The notes under the pieces are model-generated. The model had not been told where the DNA came from and did no database searches. It saw only the letters and a list, made by a program, of their open reading frames with translations. From JBICHM01 sp043101835 (lineage in GTDB: Bacteria; Planctomycetota; Phycisphaerae; Phycisphaerales; UBA1924), in the NCBI GenBank assembly GCA_043101835.1, contig JBICHM010000030.1, forward strand, positions 1 to 20,548: a DNA stretch of 20,548 nt, written 5' to 3'. The position numbers and the translations under genes are program-made. This document shows, piece by piece, positions 13,104 to 20,548 of the stretch. Position 1 is the first letter of the stretch, and every line of letters starts with the position of its first letter.

Positions 13104-15812
13104 GTGACCCGCGCCGCATCCCAACCGAAAAAGCCCATCGCGGTCGATCCCAACGCCTCGCGCGACACGCCCGCGATGCGCCAGTACGCGCGCTTCAAGC
13201 AGGCCCACCCGGGCTGCGTGCTCTTCTTCCGGATGGGCGACTTCTACGAGATGTTCGATGAGGACGCCCTCGCCGTGCACAAAACGCTCGGCCTGACCCT
13301 CACCGAGCGGACGCCCGGCGTGCCCATGGCGGGCGTGCCGCACCACTCGGTCGAGAACTACATCGCGCGGATGCTCGCGCAGGGCCACCGCGTCGCCGTG
13401 TGCGACCAGATCCAGGACCCGAAGGACGCCAAGGGCGTCGTCGAGCGCGCCGTCACGCGCGTGCTCACGCCGGGCACGCTCGTCGATGAGGCGCTGCTCG
13501 CCGACGACGCGACGAATACGCTGTGCGCCGTCTGGCTCGACGCCGCGCTCGCGCACCTGGCGATCGTCGAGGTCTCGACCGGCGCCTTCGAGGTCGGCGC
13601 CTGCGCCCAGCACAGCCTCGCCGATGAGCTCGCCCGGCGCGCCGTCAGCGAGGTCATCTACTGCGAGACGGCCACCGGCGAAGCGCCGAGCGTCGTGCGC
13701 GACGCCGTCGAGCGCCTCGCACTGCCCGCCCTCGGCCGCCCCGCCTGGCAGTTCCGTCGCACAGAGGCCGAGGAGGCCCTGCGGGAGCAGTTCGGCGTCG
13801 CCACCCTCGCCGGCTTCGGCCTCGAATCCGCCGACCCCGCCATCCCCTGCGCCGGCGCGGTCGTCCGCTACCTGCGCGAGACGCAGGCGCCCGACCACGA
13901 GCGCGCCCGCCCCGGCGAGCGCGCCCTCGCGCACCTCAAGCCCCCGCGCCGCGAGCGCGACGGCGCCCACCTGGTCATCGACGCCGTCAGCCTCCGCGCC
14001 CTCGAGGTCGAGCAGACCATCCGCGCAGGCAGCGTGCAGGGCTCGCTGCTGGGCGTCTTCAACCAGCACGGCGGCCGGCGCACGCCCATGGGCCGGCGCC
14101 TCCTCCGCGACTGGCTGCGCCGCCCCCTCGCCGATCGCGCGCCCATCGAGGCCCGCCAGGCCGGCGTGCGCGCGCTCTGCGACGACCGCGCCCTCGCCGG
14201 CGCCGTGCAGGAGCGCACCGAGCAGATCCAGGATGTCGCGCGCATCGCCGGGCGTCTGGCGGTGGGGCGCGCGACGCCGCGCGACATCGTCGCGCTCGGC
14301 GCCAGCCTCGCGCAGGTCGAAGGCCTCATCGACGCCCTCGACCAGTGCGCACCGCTCGCCACCGTGCGCGCGCAGCTGGCAGGCGCCGCCGAGCGCGTCC
14401 GCCCCCTCGCGCGCACGATCGAGACCACCTGCATCGACCATCCGCCCGCGCACCTGCGCGAGGGCGGCCTTATCCGCGACGGCGTCGACGCCGACCTCGA
14501 CGAGGCCCGCGCCCTCCGCAGCGACGCGGCCGCGTGGCTCGCCGCCTACCAGCAGCGCCTCAGCGAAGAGCACGACCTCCCCAACCTGAAAGTCGGCTAC
14601 AACCGCGTCTTCGGCTACTTCATCGAGCTGCCGCGCGCCCAGAGCAAGCGTGCGCCCGACGCCTTCAGCCGGCGCCAGACGCTCAAGAACGCCGAGCGCT
14701 ACATCACGCCCGAACTCAAGGAGTTCGAGGACAAGGTCACCACCGCCGAGAGCCGCGCGATCGAGCGCGAGCAGGCGATCTTCGCCCAGCTCTGCGCCCG
14801 CTGCGCGAAGGAGGCCGACGCCATCGGCGCCTTCGCCGGCGCCGTCGCCGAGCTCGACGCCCTCGCCTGCTTCGCCGAGACCGCGCGCCGCAGAGGCTGG
14901 ACCGCACCGGCCATCACCGACGAGCCCACCCTCGAGATCCTCGAGGGACGCCACCCGGTCCTCGACGACCTGCTCGGCGACCGCTTCGTGCCAAACGACC
15001 TCGCGCTCGGCTGCGCCGACGCCGCCGCGCGACTCGCGCTGATCACCGGCCCCAATATGGCCGGCAAGAGCACCTACATCCGCCAGGCCGCGCTGCTCAC
15101 GCTGCTCGCCCACACCGGCTCGTTCATCCCCGCCGCGAAGGCGACCATCGGCGTCTGCGACCGCATCTTCACGCGCGTCGGCGCCGACGATGCCCTCCAC
15201 GCCGGACAATCGACATTCATGGTCGAGATGACCGAGACCGCCACCATCCTCAACAACTGCACGCCGAAGTCCCTCGTCATCCTCGACGAGATCGGCCGCG
15301 GCACCAGCACCCTCGACGGCCTCGCCCTCGCCTGGGCCATTGCCGAACGGCTGGCAGGATCGGCCGAGCACGCAGGCCCGCGCACGCTCTTCGCCACGCA
15401 CTACCACGAGCTCACCGGCCTCGAGGAGACCATACCGTCGTGCGCGCGCAACCTGCATGTGCAGGTGCGCGAGTGGGGTGACGAGATCGTCTTCCTCCAC
15501 CGCATCGCCCCCGGACGCGCCGACCGCTCCTACGGCGTGCATGTGGCCCGCCTCGCCGGCCTGCCCCACGACACCGTCGCGCGCGCCCGCGACCTCCTCG
15601 ACACCCTCGCCGTCAGCCACGAGGGCGCGCCGCCGAAGCCCGCCCCGGCGCAGCAGCGCGGCGCCCCGAAGCAGCGCGACCAGATGGCGCTCTTCACCGA
15701 GTTCGTTCAGCACCCCGCGATGGACGAACTCAGGCAGATCGACCTCGAACGCCTCACGCCGCTCGAAGCGTTCGATGCGCTGCGAAGATTGCGCGAAATG
15801 CTGGACGACTAA
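13104..15812 (+). CDS. DNA mismatch repair protein MutS
   Basis: This 902-aa protein recognises mismatches and small loops and starts methyl-independent or -directed repair. The N-terminal mismatch-binding domain carries GDFYEMF with F47 and E49, the F-x-E pair that contacts the mispair. The connector, lever and clamp regions follow (for example NLKVGYNRVFGYFIE). The ABC-type ATPase has Walker A GPNMAGKST (649-657), Walker B VILDEIGRGTST (D728, E729) and FATHYHEL. The C-terminal tail ends with PLEAFDALRRL, as in canonical MutS1. GTG 13104 begins the frame without a visible Shine-Dalgarno. The first internal ATG (13176) would remove residues found in homologues, so GTG is preferred but not certain. 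No mutL is nearby. Confidence 0.97.
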   Translation: MTRAASQPKKPIAVDPNASRDTPAMRQYARFKQAHPGCVLFFRMGDFYEMFDEDALAVHKTLGLTLTERTPGVPMAGVPHHSVENYIARMLAQGHRVAVCDQIQDPKDAKGVVERAVTRVLTPGTLVDEALLADDATNTLCAVWLDAALAHLAIVEVSTGAFEVGACAQHSLADELARRAVSEVIYCETATGEAPSVVRDAVERLALPALGRPAWQFRRTEAEEALREQFGVATLAGFGLESADPAIPCAGAVVRYLRETQAPDHERARPGERALAHLKPPRRERDGAHLVIDAVSLRALEVEQTIRAGSVQGSLLGVFNQHGGRRTPMGRRLLRDWLRRPLADRAPIEARQAGVRALCDDRALAGAVQERTEQIQDVARIAGRLAVGRATPRDIVALGASLAQVEGLIDALDQCAPLATVRAQLAGAAERVRPLARTIETTCIDHPPAHLREGGLIRDGVDADLDEARALRSDAAAWLAAYQQRLSEEHDLPNLKVGYNRVFGYFIELPRAQSKRAPDAFSRRQTLKNAERYITPELKEFEDKVTTAESRAIEREQAIFAQLCARCAKEADAIGAFAGAVAELDALACFAETARRRGWTAPAITDEPTLEILEGRHPVLDDLLGDRFVPNDLALGCADAAARLALITGPNMAGKSTYIRQAALLTLLAHTGSFIPAAKATIGVCDRIFTRVGADDALHAGQSTFMVEMTETATILNNCTPKSLVILDEIGRGTSTLDGLALAWAIAERLAGSAEHAGPRTLFATHYHELTGLEETIPSCARNLHVQVREWGDEIVFLHRIAPGRADRSYGVHVARLAGLPHDTVARARDLLDTLAVSHEGAPPKPAPAQQRGAPKQRDQMALFTEFVQHPAMDELRQIDLERLTPLEAFDALRRLREMLDD

Positions 15813-15895
15813 AGAGCCCTGTGCGCAAGCACAGGGACACCCGCCCGCACACACCGTGATCAAACGCCTGTCCCCGTGCTCGCGCACGGGGCTCT
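15813..15895. repeat. Mirrored pair of hairpins after mutS
   Basis: Two 27-nt arms (15813-15839 and 15869-15895) are inverted copies differing at 3 positions. Each arm is itself a hairpin. The left is CCCTGTGC-GCAA-GCACAGGG. The right is CCCCGTGC-TCGC-GCACGGGG, whose loop is GCGA on the other strand, so both are GNRA-looped in opposite directions. The left arm begins one base before the end of the mutS stop codon. The pair resembles REP/BIME-type intergenic elements and may end mutS transcription. Confidence 0.8.
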
Positions 15896-15951
15896 TTGCC
15901 CTCCGTGCCTGCGCTCACCCCTAGCATCCCGCCCACACAGGAGGACCCCCC

Positions 15952-17037
15952 ATGCCCCTCACCAACTACACCACCCTCGGGCGCAGCGGCCTGCGCGTCA
16001 GCCCCTTCTGCCTCGGCACGATGACCTTCGGCGAGGAATGGGGATGGGGCTCCACCGTCGAAGACGCGAACGCCATCCTCAACGCCTACCTCTCCCGCGG
16101 CGGCAACTTCCTCGACACCGCCAACATGTACACCAAGGGACACTCCGAAGTCGTCATCGGCGACTACTTCGCCCAGCGCCCCGGCCAGCGCGACCGCACG
16201 GTCATCGCCACCAAGTTCATGAGCGCCATGCACCTGGGCGACCCCAACTCCGGCGGCGCCGGGCGCAAAGCCATCATGAGCGCCTGCGAGGAATCCCTGC
16301 GCCGCCTCCAGACCGACTACATCGACCTCTACTGGCTCCACTTCTGGGATCACCACACCCCCATCGAAGAGACCATGCGCGCCCTCGACGAGCTCGTCGG
16401 CTCGGGCAAAGTCCGCTACATCGGCTTCAGCGACACCCCCGCGTGGAAGTGCGCCCAGGCGCAGACGCTCGCGCACCTGAAGGGCTTCGAGCCGCTCATC
16501 GCGCTGCAGATCGAATACTCGCTCCTCGAACGCACCGTCGAGGATGAACTCATCCCGATGGCGCGCGAGATGGGCATGGGCGTCACGCCCTGGTCGCCCT
16601 TGAAGGGCGGCATCCTCACCGGCAAGTTCACGCGCGACAGCGCGCCGAAGGAAGGCGAGGCCCGGTACGACGAGAGCAGCCAGCACCTGAACGAGCACAC
16701 CTTCGGCATCGTCGATGAACTCATCGCCATCGCGAAGGAGACCGAGTCGAGCCCGGCGCAGGTCGCCCTCGCCTGGGTGCAGTCCCGCCCCGGCGTCGAC
16801 TCCACCATCATCGGCGCGCGGACCATGGCGCAGTTCGAGGACAACCTCAAGGCGCTTGACCTCCAACTCACCGAAGCGCACATCACGCGCCTCGACGACG
16901 CCTCGCAGCGCCAGCCGATCTTCCCGCAGCGCTTCCTCCCCAATGTCCAGCCCATCTTCCAGGGCGGCACGACGATCAACGGCGAAGCGACCGAAGCCTG
17001 GCCCATGGCGCCGCAGAACGACGACGAGCGCTGGTGA
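15952..17037 (+). CDS. Aldo/keto reductase family oxidoreductase
   Basis: This 361-aa cytoplasmic NAD(P)H-dependent oxidoreductase has the AKR barrel. The start reads YTTLGRSGLRVSPFCLGTMTFG. The catalytic tetrad is D55 and Y60 (FLDTANMY), K88 (IATKF) and H130 (YWLHFWD). The cofactor-binding segments include GKVRYIGFSD, VTPWSPLKGGILTGKF and STIIGARTMAQFEDNL. This is typical of the voltage-gated-channel-beta/YajO/YhdN-like AKRs; the substrate cannot be told. A C-terminal extension of about 30 residues (FLPNVQPIFQGGTTING onwards) follows the barrel. AGGAGG stands 7 nt before the ATG. It is separated from mutS by the mirrored hairpins and appears to be a single-gene unit. Confidence 0.95.
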   Translation: MPLTNYTTLGRSGLRVSPFCLGTMTFGEEWGWGSTVEDANAILNAYLSRGGNFLDTANMYTKGHSEVVIGDYFAQRPGQRDRTVIATKFMSAMHLGDPNSGGAGRKAIMSACEESLRRLQTDYIDLYWLHFWDHHTPIEETMRALDELVGSGKVRYIGFSDTPAWKCAQAQTLAHLKGFEPLIALQIEYSLLERTVEDELIPMAREMGMGVTPWSPLKGGILTGKFTRDSAPKEGEARYDESSQHLNEHTFGIVDELIAIAKETESSPAQVALAWVQSRPGVDSTIIGARTMAQFEDNLKALDLQLTEAHITRLDDASQRQPIFPQRFLPNVQPIFQGGTTINGEATEAWPMAPQNDDERW

Positions 17038-17050
17038 CGCCGCCGACGGC

Positions 17051-17157
17051 GTGCCATGGCGAGCGTGCTCACCGTGCAACCTCTCCCCCTGGGGGAGAGG
17101 TCGGTTCGCCGAAGGCGAATCGGGTGATGGGTCTCAATCAGTGCGAGCGCAGCGAGC
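17051..17157. repeat. Three-module intergenic repeat cluster
   Basis: Positions 17051-17076 are the reverse-orientation copy of the hairpin repeat at 6086-6111, differing at 3 positions. Positions 17080-17100 are the palindrome CCTCTCCCCC-T-GGGGGAGAGG, followed by CGAAGGCGAATCGGGTGATGGG. Positions 17143-17157 repeat the 15-mer GCGAGCGCAGCGAGC of 3-17 exactly. The same module types co-occur at 6001-6114. Confidence 0.7.
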
Positions 17158-17259
17158 ATCCTCCCCCTCCGTCGCTCGACCCCTCCCTTGCCTTCCCCAC
17201 CCCCCGCGCCAACCATCACCTTCACCCCGAACACCGTGGGCCGCACCCCGGGAGCTCCC

Positions 17260-17862
17260 ATGTCCGACGCATCCACCCAGACCCCCTGCTGGCTCGACGC
17301 CGACTTCCTGAAGGCGAAGTTCGACGCCGCGCTCCCCTACGACGAGTACGTCGCCACCGGCAAGCCCGATCAGCAGGAGTCGTGGAAGAAGCTGTACGAC
17401 CAGGTCAAGCTCACCGACGCCGAGCGCACACTCGTCGGCGGCTTCACGCGCACCATGCACGTCCTCGTCGCCAGCGGCGTGTGGTGCGGCGACTGCGTCG
17501 CGCAGTGCCCCATGCTCGCCCGCATCGCCGAGGCCAACCCCGAGCGCATCAAGGTCCGCTTCGTCGACCGCGATGAGCACGCCGACCTCGCCGAGCGCGT
17601 CCGCATCAACACCGGCCTGCGCGTCCCCACCGCCATCTTCATGGCCGAGGACTTCGAGTTCTGCGGCCTCCTCGGCGACCGCACGCTCACGCGTTACCGC
17701 GCCATCGCCGAGAAGCAGCTCGGCGCCGCGTGCCCCCTCCCCGGCGCGCCCGTGCCCAGCGCCGAACTCGCCGCGACCCTCCACGACTGGGTCAACGAGT
17801 TCGAGCGCATCCACCTCATGCTCCGCCTCAGCCCCAGGCTGCGCGAAAAGCACGGCGACTGA
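17260..17862 (+). CDS. Thioredoxin-like protein (WCGDC active site)
   Basis: This 200-aa protein has a thioredoxin fold with active site W75-C76-G-D-C79 and cis-Pro at P123 (LRVPTAIF), so it can probably exchange dithiol and disulfide with a protein partner. It has no signal peptide or membrane anchor, so a cytoplasmic location is likely. About 60 residues precede the fold (WLDADFLKAKFDAALPYDEY..ESWKKLYD), longer than in classical thioredoxin, and a C-terminal helical region follows. CGDC resembles thioredoxin-9-like or uncharacterised thioredoxin families rather than CGPC thioredoxin. ATG 17260 is preceded by GGAG at 5 nt; the frame stays open 24 codons upstream but that stretch is Pro-rich and non-family. 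The partner is unknown. Confidence 0.88.
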   Translation: MSDASTQTPCWLDADFLKAKFDAALPYDEYVATGKPDQQESWKKLYDQVKLTDAERTLVGGFTRTMHVLVASGVWCGDCVAQCPMLARIAEANPERIKVRFVDRDEHADLAERVRINTGLRVPTAIFMAEDFEFCGLLGDRTLTRYRAIAEKQLGAACPLPGAPVPSAELAATLHDWVNEFERIHLMLRLSPRLREKHGD

Positions 17863-17983
17863 ACTCACCTGCAACTTTCCCTTGCGGGTATCCCGCGCGA
17901 CATCGCGCCATGCGCTTTGCAGTCGCTGCGCAATCGCCCCGATCGAGAGTCGAACGCTAGGGGTTGACGCCCCACCCGTGTAG

Positions 17984-18002
17984 GTTCGGTGTGACACCGA
18001 AC
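17984..18002. promoter_or_regulatory. Perfect 19-bp palindrome, probable operator
   Basis: GTTCGGTGT-G-ACACCGAAC is a perfect 9-bp-arm palindrome with a single central base, too tight for a good RNA hairpin and typical of a dimeric regulator site. It lies 48 bp before the metalloprotease-like gene. A -35-like TTGACG at 17964-17969 would place the palindrome over the -10 region. Confidence 0.45.
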
Positions 18003-18050
18003 ACCGGCGCCCGTGCGCCCTCGCGCGAGCGCCCCACGGGGAGACTCGCC

Positions 18051-20156
18051 ATGTCGCCGATCGCTCGCTCCGCCACCGGGTTCGCCGCGGCGCTCGTTCT
18101 CGCGTCCGGACTCGCCGCGCCGGCGCACGCCGGCTTCACCGACGGTCGCTACGGCGCCGGCTACAACATCAGCGCGCTCGACGGCCTCGACGCCGACGGC
18201 AGCGGCATGATCGATAACGGCGAGGTCGCCACCGCGGCGCAGACCGCCTACCTCAACGCCATCATCGCCAACTTCGCCGACGTCACGAACACCACCGAGG
18301 CGCTCGCGCGCGCCAAGCGCATCAAGGACGACATCTGCAAGGCCATCGACATGGTCAAGTGTCGCGACGCCGCCATCGGCGCCTGCCTCGAGAAGGCCAA
18401 GAAGAACGGCACGCTCTGCATCTCCTTCACCATGCCCGCCAACGTCGCCGGCGTCGCGGCGCACGACGGCAAGACCGCCTGCACCGCCAACGACAAGCTC
18501 AAGATCGGCGGGCAGTTCCTGCAGGGCATCACGCGCAAACCCAACGGCGAGCCCTTCCTCTGGGACAACCAGTTCATGGAGCTCATGCTCACGCTCCTCC
18601 ACGAGGGCAAGCACGCGATCCAGGACTACTCCCCCTCCCCCACGCCCCCCGGCGCCGACGCCTGCAAGATCGAAGCCGCGCGCAACAAGAAGCGCGCCTG
18701 CAACGAAGCCGAGATGGCCGGCGCCAATATGGGCGCGCAAGTCTGTGAGCAGGAGTGGATCGCCGAAATCAAAGCGGCGCTCGACGCCCTCAAGGCCACC
18801 AATCCCGAAGACCCCGACCCCACGGCGCCGGGGACCTCCGAGGCGACCAAGAAGATCATCGCCGAGATCCGCACCCAGTTCCCCGCCAACGGCGACAAGG
18901 CCGCGCGCGACGCCATCATCGACGGCTTGATGGGCTACATCTGCGGCGTCGACGACCGCACCGACCGCATTGTCACCTGCTACGGCTTCGCCAAACTCGC
19001 GCTCCAGGCCTTCATCGACTCCAACTACTCCGGCGCCGCCGCCAAGGCCGTCGCCCTCAAGGCCCTGCGCGACTCGCTCAACAACGCGCGCTGGAGCGTC
19101 ACCATCTCCCGCTACGCGCCGCGCGTCACCCAGTTCTCCAACGGCGGCAGCGGCGACATCGAGCAGTGGGACGAACTCGGCAACCTCACCCTCATCCCCA
19201 CCGGCATGGGACGCGTCAGCGACATGGAGCTCCTCTTCGGCGACGAGAGCGGCGTGCTCATGGTCACCGGCGGCGACCCCGTCCTCAACACCGGCCAGAT
19301 CCAGATCTACATCGACAACAACGCCGATGGCGCCTTCCAGCAGACCGAACTCGCCCAGGTCATCGTCGGCCCGCCCGGATTCGGCGCCAACACCGAAATC
19401 ATCGACATGTCCCTCGTCGGCGCGTCGCCCATCCTCCTCGACCTCGACACCGGCGCCTGCTGGCCGACCTTCGATGTCAACGCCGACGACATCCCCGACA
19501 ACATCAATCCCCCCGTCTACCAGACGCAGGAAATCCCCCACTTCATCCAGTCCGCCGCGCTCGACCCCGCGATCAACGCCGTCGTCCTCACGCCTTACGA
19601 GACCGACGACCGCGCCGCGTGGCTCTTCGACGAGCCGCTCCTGATACTGCCCGGACAGAACTTCGACGGCGATCCATTCAACGACACCGAACTCCTCGTC
19701 CCCACCTACGACGCCATCGCCTTCCCGCCGGCCTTCAACGATCCCCCCGCCGACGGCGCCACCACGATGGACCTCGCCGCGCAGCTCGACCCCGCGCCCC
19801 CGATCCGCGCCGATGTCTTCTTCGATGTCGTTGTCGTCAATCTCGCCAACACGCCCGTCGAGACCCTCGCCTCCGGCCTCGTCGCAGGCGCCGACCCCTT
19901 CGCCGTCGCCCTGTCGCGCCCCGTTGCGCTCGGCGACCGCATCCGCATCGACGACTCCAACGGCAGATCCTCGCATGTGCACACCGTCGCCTGCGACGGC
20001 GTCGGCGCCGACATCAACGGCGACGGCGCAGTCAACGGCGCCGACCTCGGACTCCTCCTCGGCGCCTGGGGATCCGCGAGCCCATGCTTCGACCTCACCG
20101 GCGACGGCGTCACCGACGGCGCCGACCTCGGACTCCTCCTCGGCGCCTGGAGTTGA
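18051..20156 (+). CDS. Secreted HEXXH protein with EF-hand and tandem GC-type dockerin motifs
   Basis: This 701-aa exported protein has a signal peptide MSPIARSATGFAAALVLASG continuing to APAHA (cleaved near 27). A canonical EF-hand loop, D47-ADGSGMIDNG-E58, follows. H184-E-G-K-H188 in LLHEGKHAIQDY is an HEXXH zinc-protease motif; NEAEMAGA further on could supply the third zinc ligand as in gluzincins. Many Cys residues in the first half suggest disulfides. The second half (about 350-640) looks beta-rich, with another calcium-loop-like DNNADGAF. The end carries two dockerin-like motifs, NGDGAVNGADLGLLLGAW and TGDGVTDGADLGLLLGAW. GGGGAG lies 7 nt before the ATG. A secreted metallopeptidase sorted by the GC-dockerin system is likely, but the protease activity is inferred from one motif. 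Confidence 0.88.
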   Translation: MSPIARSATGFAAALVLASGLAAPAHAGFTDGRYGAGYNISALDGLDADGSGMIDNGEVATAAQTAYLNAIIANFADVTNTTEALARAKRIKDDICKAIDMVKCRDAAIGACLEKAKKNGTLCISFTMPANVAGVAAHDGKTACTANDKLKIGGQFLQGITRKPNGEPFLWDNQFMELMLTLLHEGKHAIQDYSPSPTPPGADACKIEAARNKKRACNEAEMAGANMGAQVCEQEWIAEIKAALDALKATNPEDPDPTAPGTSEATKKIIAEIRTQFPANGDKAARDAIIDGLMGYICGVDDRTDRIVTCYGFAKLALQAFIDSNYSGAAAKAVALKALRDSLNNARWSVTISRYAPRVTQFSNGGSGDIEQWDELGNLTLIPTGMGRVSDMELLFGDESGVLMVTGGDPVLNTGQIQIYIDNNADGAFQQTELAQVIVGPPGFGANTEIIDMSLVGASPILLDLDTGACWPTFDVNADDIPDNINPPVYQTQEIPHFIQSAALDPAINAVVLTPYETDDRAAWLFDEPLLILPGQNFDGDPFNDTELLVPTYDAIAFPPAFNDPPADGATTMDLAAQLDPAPPIRADVFFDVVVVNLANTPVETLASGLVAGADPFAVALSRPVALGDRIRIDDSNGRSSHVHTVACDGVGADINGDGAVNGADLGLLLGAWGSASPCFDLTGDGVTDGADLGLLLGAWS
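20037..20150 (+). repeat. 33-bp identical direct repeats coding the dockerin core
   Basis: Positions 20037-20069 and 20118-20150 are identical over 33 nt, including synonymous positions, and encode GADLGLLLGAW twice. The surrounding calcium-loop halves differ (NGDGAVN versus TGDGVTD). Confidence 0.9.
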
Positions 20157-20168
20157 CCGCGGGCGCCA

Positions 20169-20548
20169 TCAATCCCCGCCTGACTCCGGGAACGACGCTG
20201 GCAGCCACGCCGACGCCACCTCCATCGCCACCCGCTCCGCGCCCCGAGGCACGCCACCCAGATTCCCCATCAGCGCAACCGATACACGCTGCGCCGGGAA
20301 CACCACCAGCGCCGCGCGGCAGCCCTGCTGGCTCCCGCCGTGGTGGTAGATCAACCGCCCCGGGCCATCCGACGCAATACGCCACCCCAGCCCGCACCCC
20401 GTCTCCTCGCCCGCGCCGTCGGTCTGCGAGGTGAACACCTCCGCAAACATCGCCTCGCCAAGCCACGCATCGTCGAAGTGCGCCGCGCCGAACCGCGCAA
20501 GGTCACGCGGCGTCGCGACAAGCCCGCCCGCCGCAACCTTGTACGCCG
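20169..20548 (-). CDS. Serine beta-lactamase-family hydrolase, 3' part only
   Basis: The window holds the last 126 codons; the start lies beyond the right edge. The frame reads YKVAAGGLVATPRDLARFG, then GCGLGWRI, YHHGGSQQGCRAALVVFP and VSVALMGNLGG. These are typical of the C-terminal half of class C beta-lactamase/PBP4*-like serine hydrolases. HHGG corresponds to the third active-site motif (K/H-T/x-G). The nucleophile SxxK motif would be outside the window. Members include carboxypeptidases, esterases and beta-lactamases, so the substrate is open. It converges with the HEXXH gene, with only 12 bp between the stops. Confidence 0.88.
   Translation of the reverse strand, partial: AYKVAAGGLVATPRDLARFGAAHFDDAWLGEAMFAEVFTSQTDGAGEETGCGLGWRIASDGPGRLIYHHGGSQQGCRAALVVFPAQRVSVALMGNLGGVPRGAERVAMEVASAWLPASFPESGGD

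Noticed and set aside
13020..15887. 955-aa open frame on the minus strand
   Set aside because: Antisense to mutS, which has every family motif. The frame is open only because of GC bias.
17865..19982. 705-aa open frame on the minus strand
   Set aside because: Antisense to the HEXXH/dockerin gene; no recognisable domain.

Overview
The window is very GC-rich DNA, most likely from a planctomycete of class Phycisphaerae. Two large secreted proteins end in the Phycisphaerae-style 'GC-type' dockerin-like motif (NGDG..GADLGLLLG.W). A third secreted protein ends in a PEP-CTERM-like tail (P-T-P-G, hydrophobic stretch, four Arg). Housekeeping genes (tdk, mdh, mutS, two tRNAs) sit among secreted and hypothetical genes. 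Nothing indicates a phage, a plasmid or CRISPR.

Layout. (1) 1-2.8 kb: a repeat-rich edge and tRNA-Ser(GCT). Then comes a minus-strand pair coding for a small membrane protein and a secreted helix-hairpin-helix protein, joined by a TGATG overlap. Divergent from the pair is thymidine kinase, followed by a convergent unknown gene. (2) 3.1-6.0 kb: a B12-binding-fold protein lacking the usual cobalt-ligand His, a strong terminator, an orphan scrap of dockerin-coding sequence, and a large Gly-rich beta-helix/dockerin secreted protein. (3) 6.1-8.0 kb: malate dehydrogenase and a PEP-CTERM-like protein, both on the minus strand. (4) 8.2-8.6 kb: a roughly 340-nt stretch with its own promoter and terminator, strong predicted hairpins, and a 10-codon ORF behind a ribosome-binding site complementary to 15 nt of the 16S rRNA 3' end. 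This is the best candidate here for something undescribed. (5) 8.6-11.6 kb: a 61-aa hypothetical gene and a tightly overlapped zinc-type ABC uptake operon (znuA-znuC-znuB order, all GTG starts). (6) 11.7-15.8 kb: tRNA-Ala(CGC) with its terminator, a solitary Mrr-like restriction endonuclease of less GC-rich composition (possible island cargo), and mutS. (7) 15.8-20.5 kb: a mirrored pair of hairpins, an aldo/keto reductase, a thioredoxin-like protein, and a secreted protein with an EF-hand, an HEXXH motif and two dockerin-like motifs. The window ends in a convergent serine beta-lactamase-family gene that is cut by the window edge.

Gene relationships. The clearest functional unit is the zinc uptake operon. 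The HhH/membrane pair is translationally coupled. The secreted proteins share C-terminal sorting or anchoring modules, which suggests a common cell-surface system encoded elsewhere. Small palindromic repeats recur in the intergenic spaces (near 1-60, 6.0-6.1, 8.84, 15.8 and 17.05-17.16 kb). Some of them appear to double as terminators. All functions are read from sequence motifs alone; no database search was possible.
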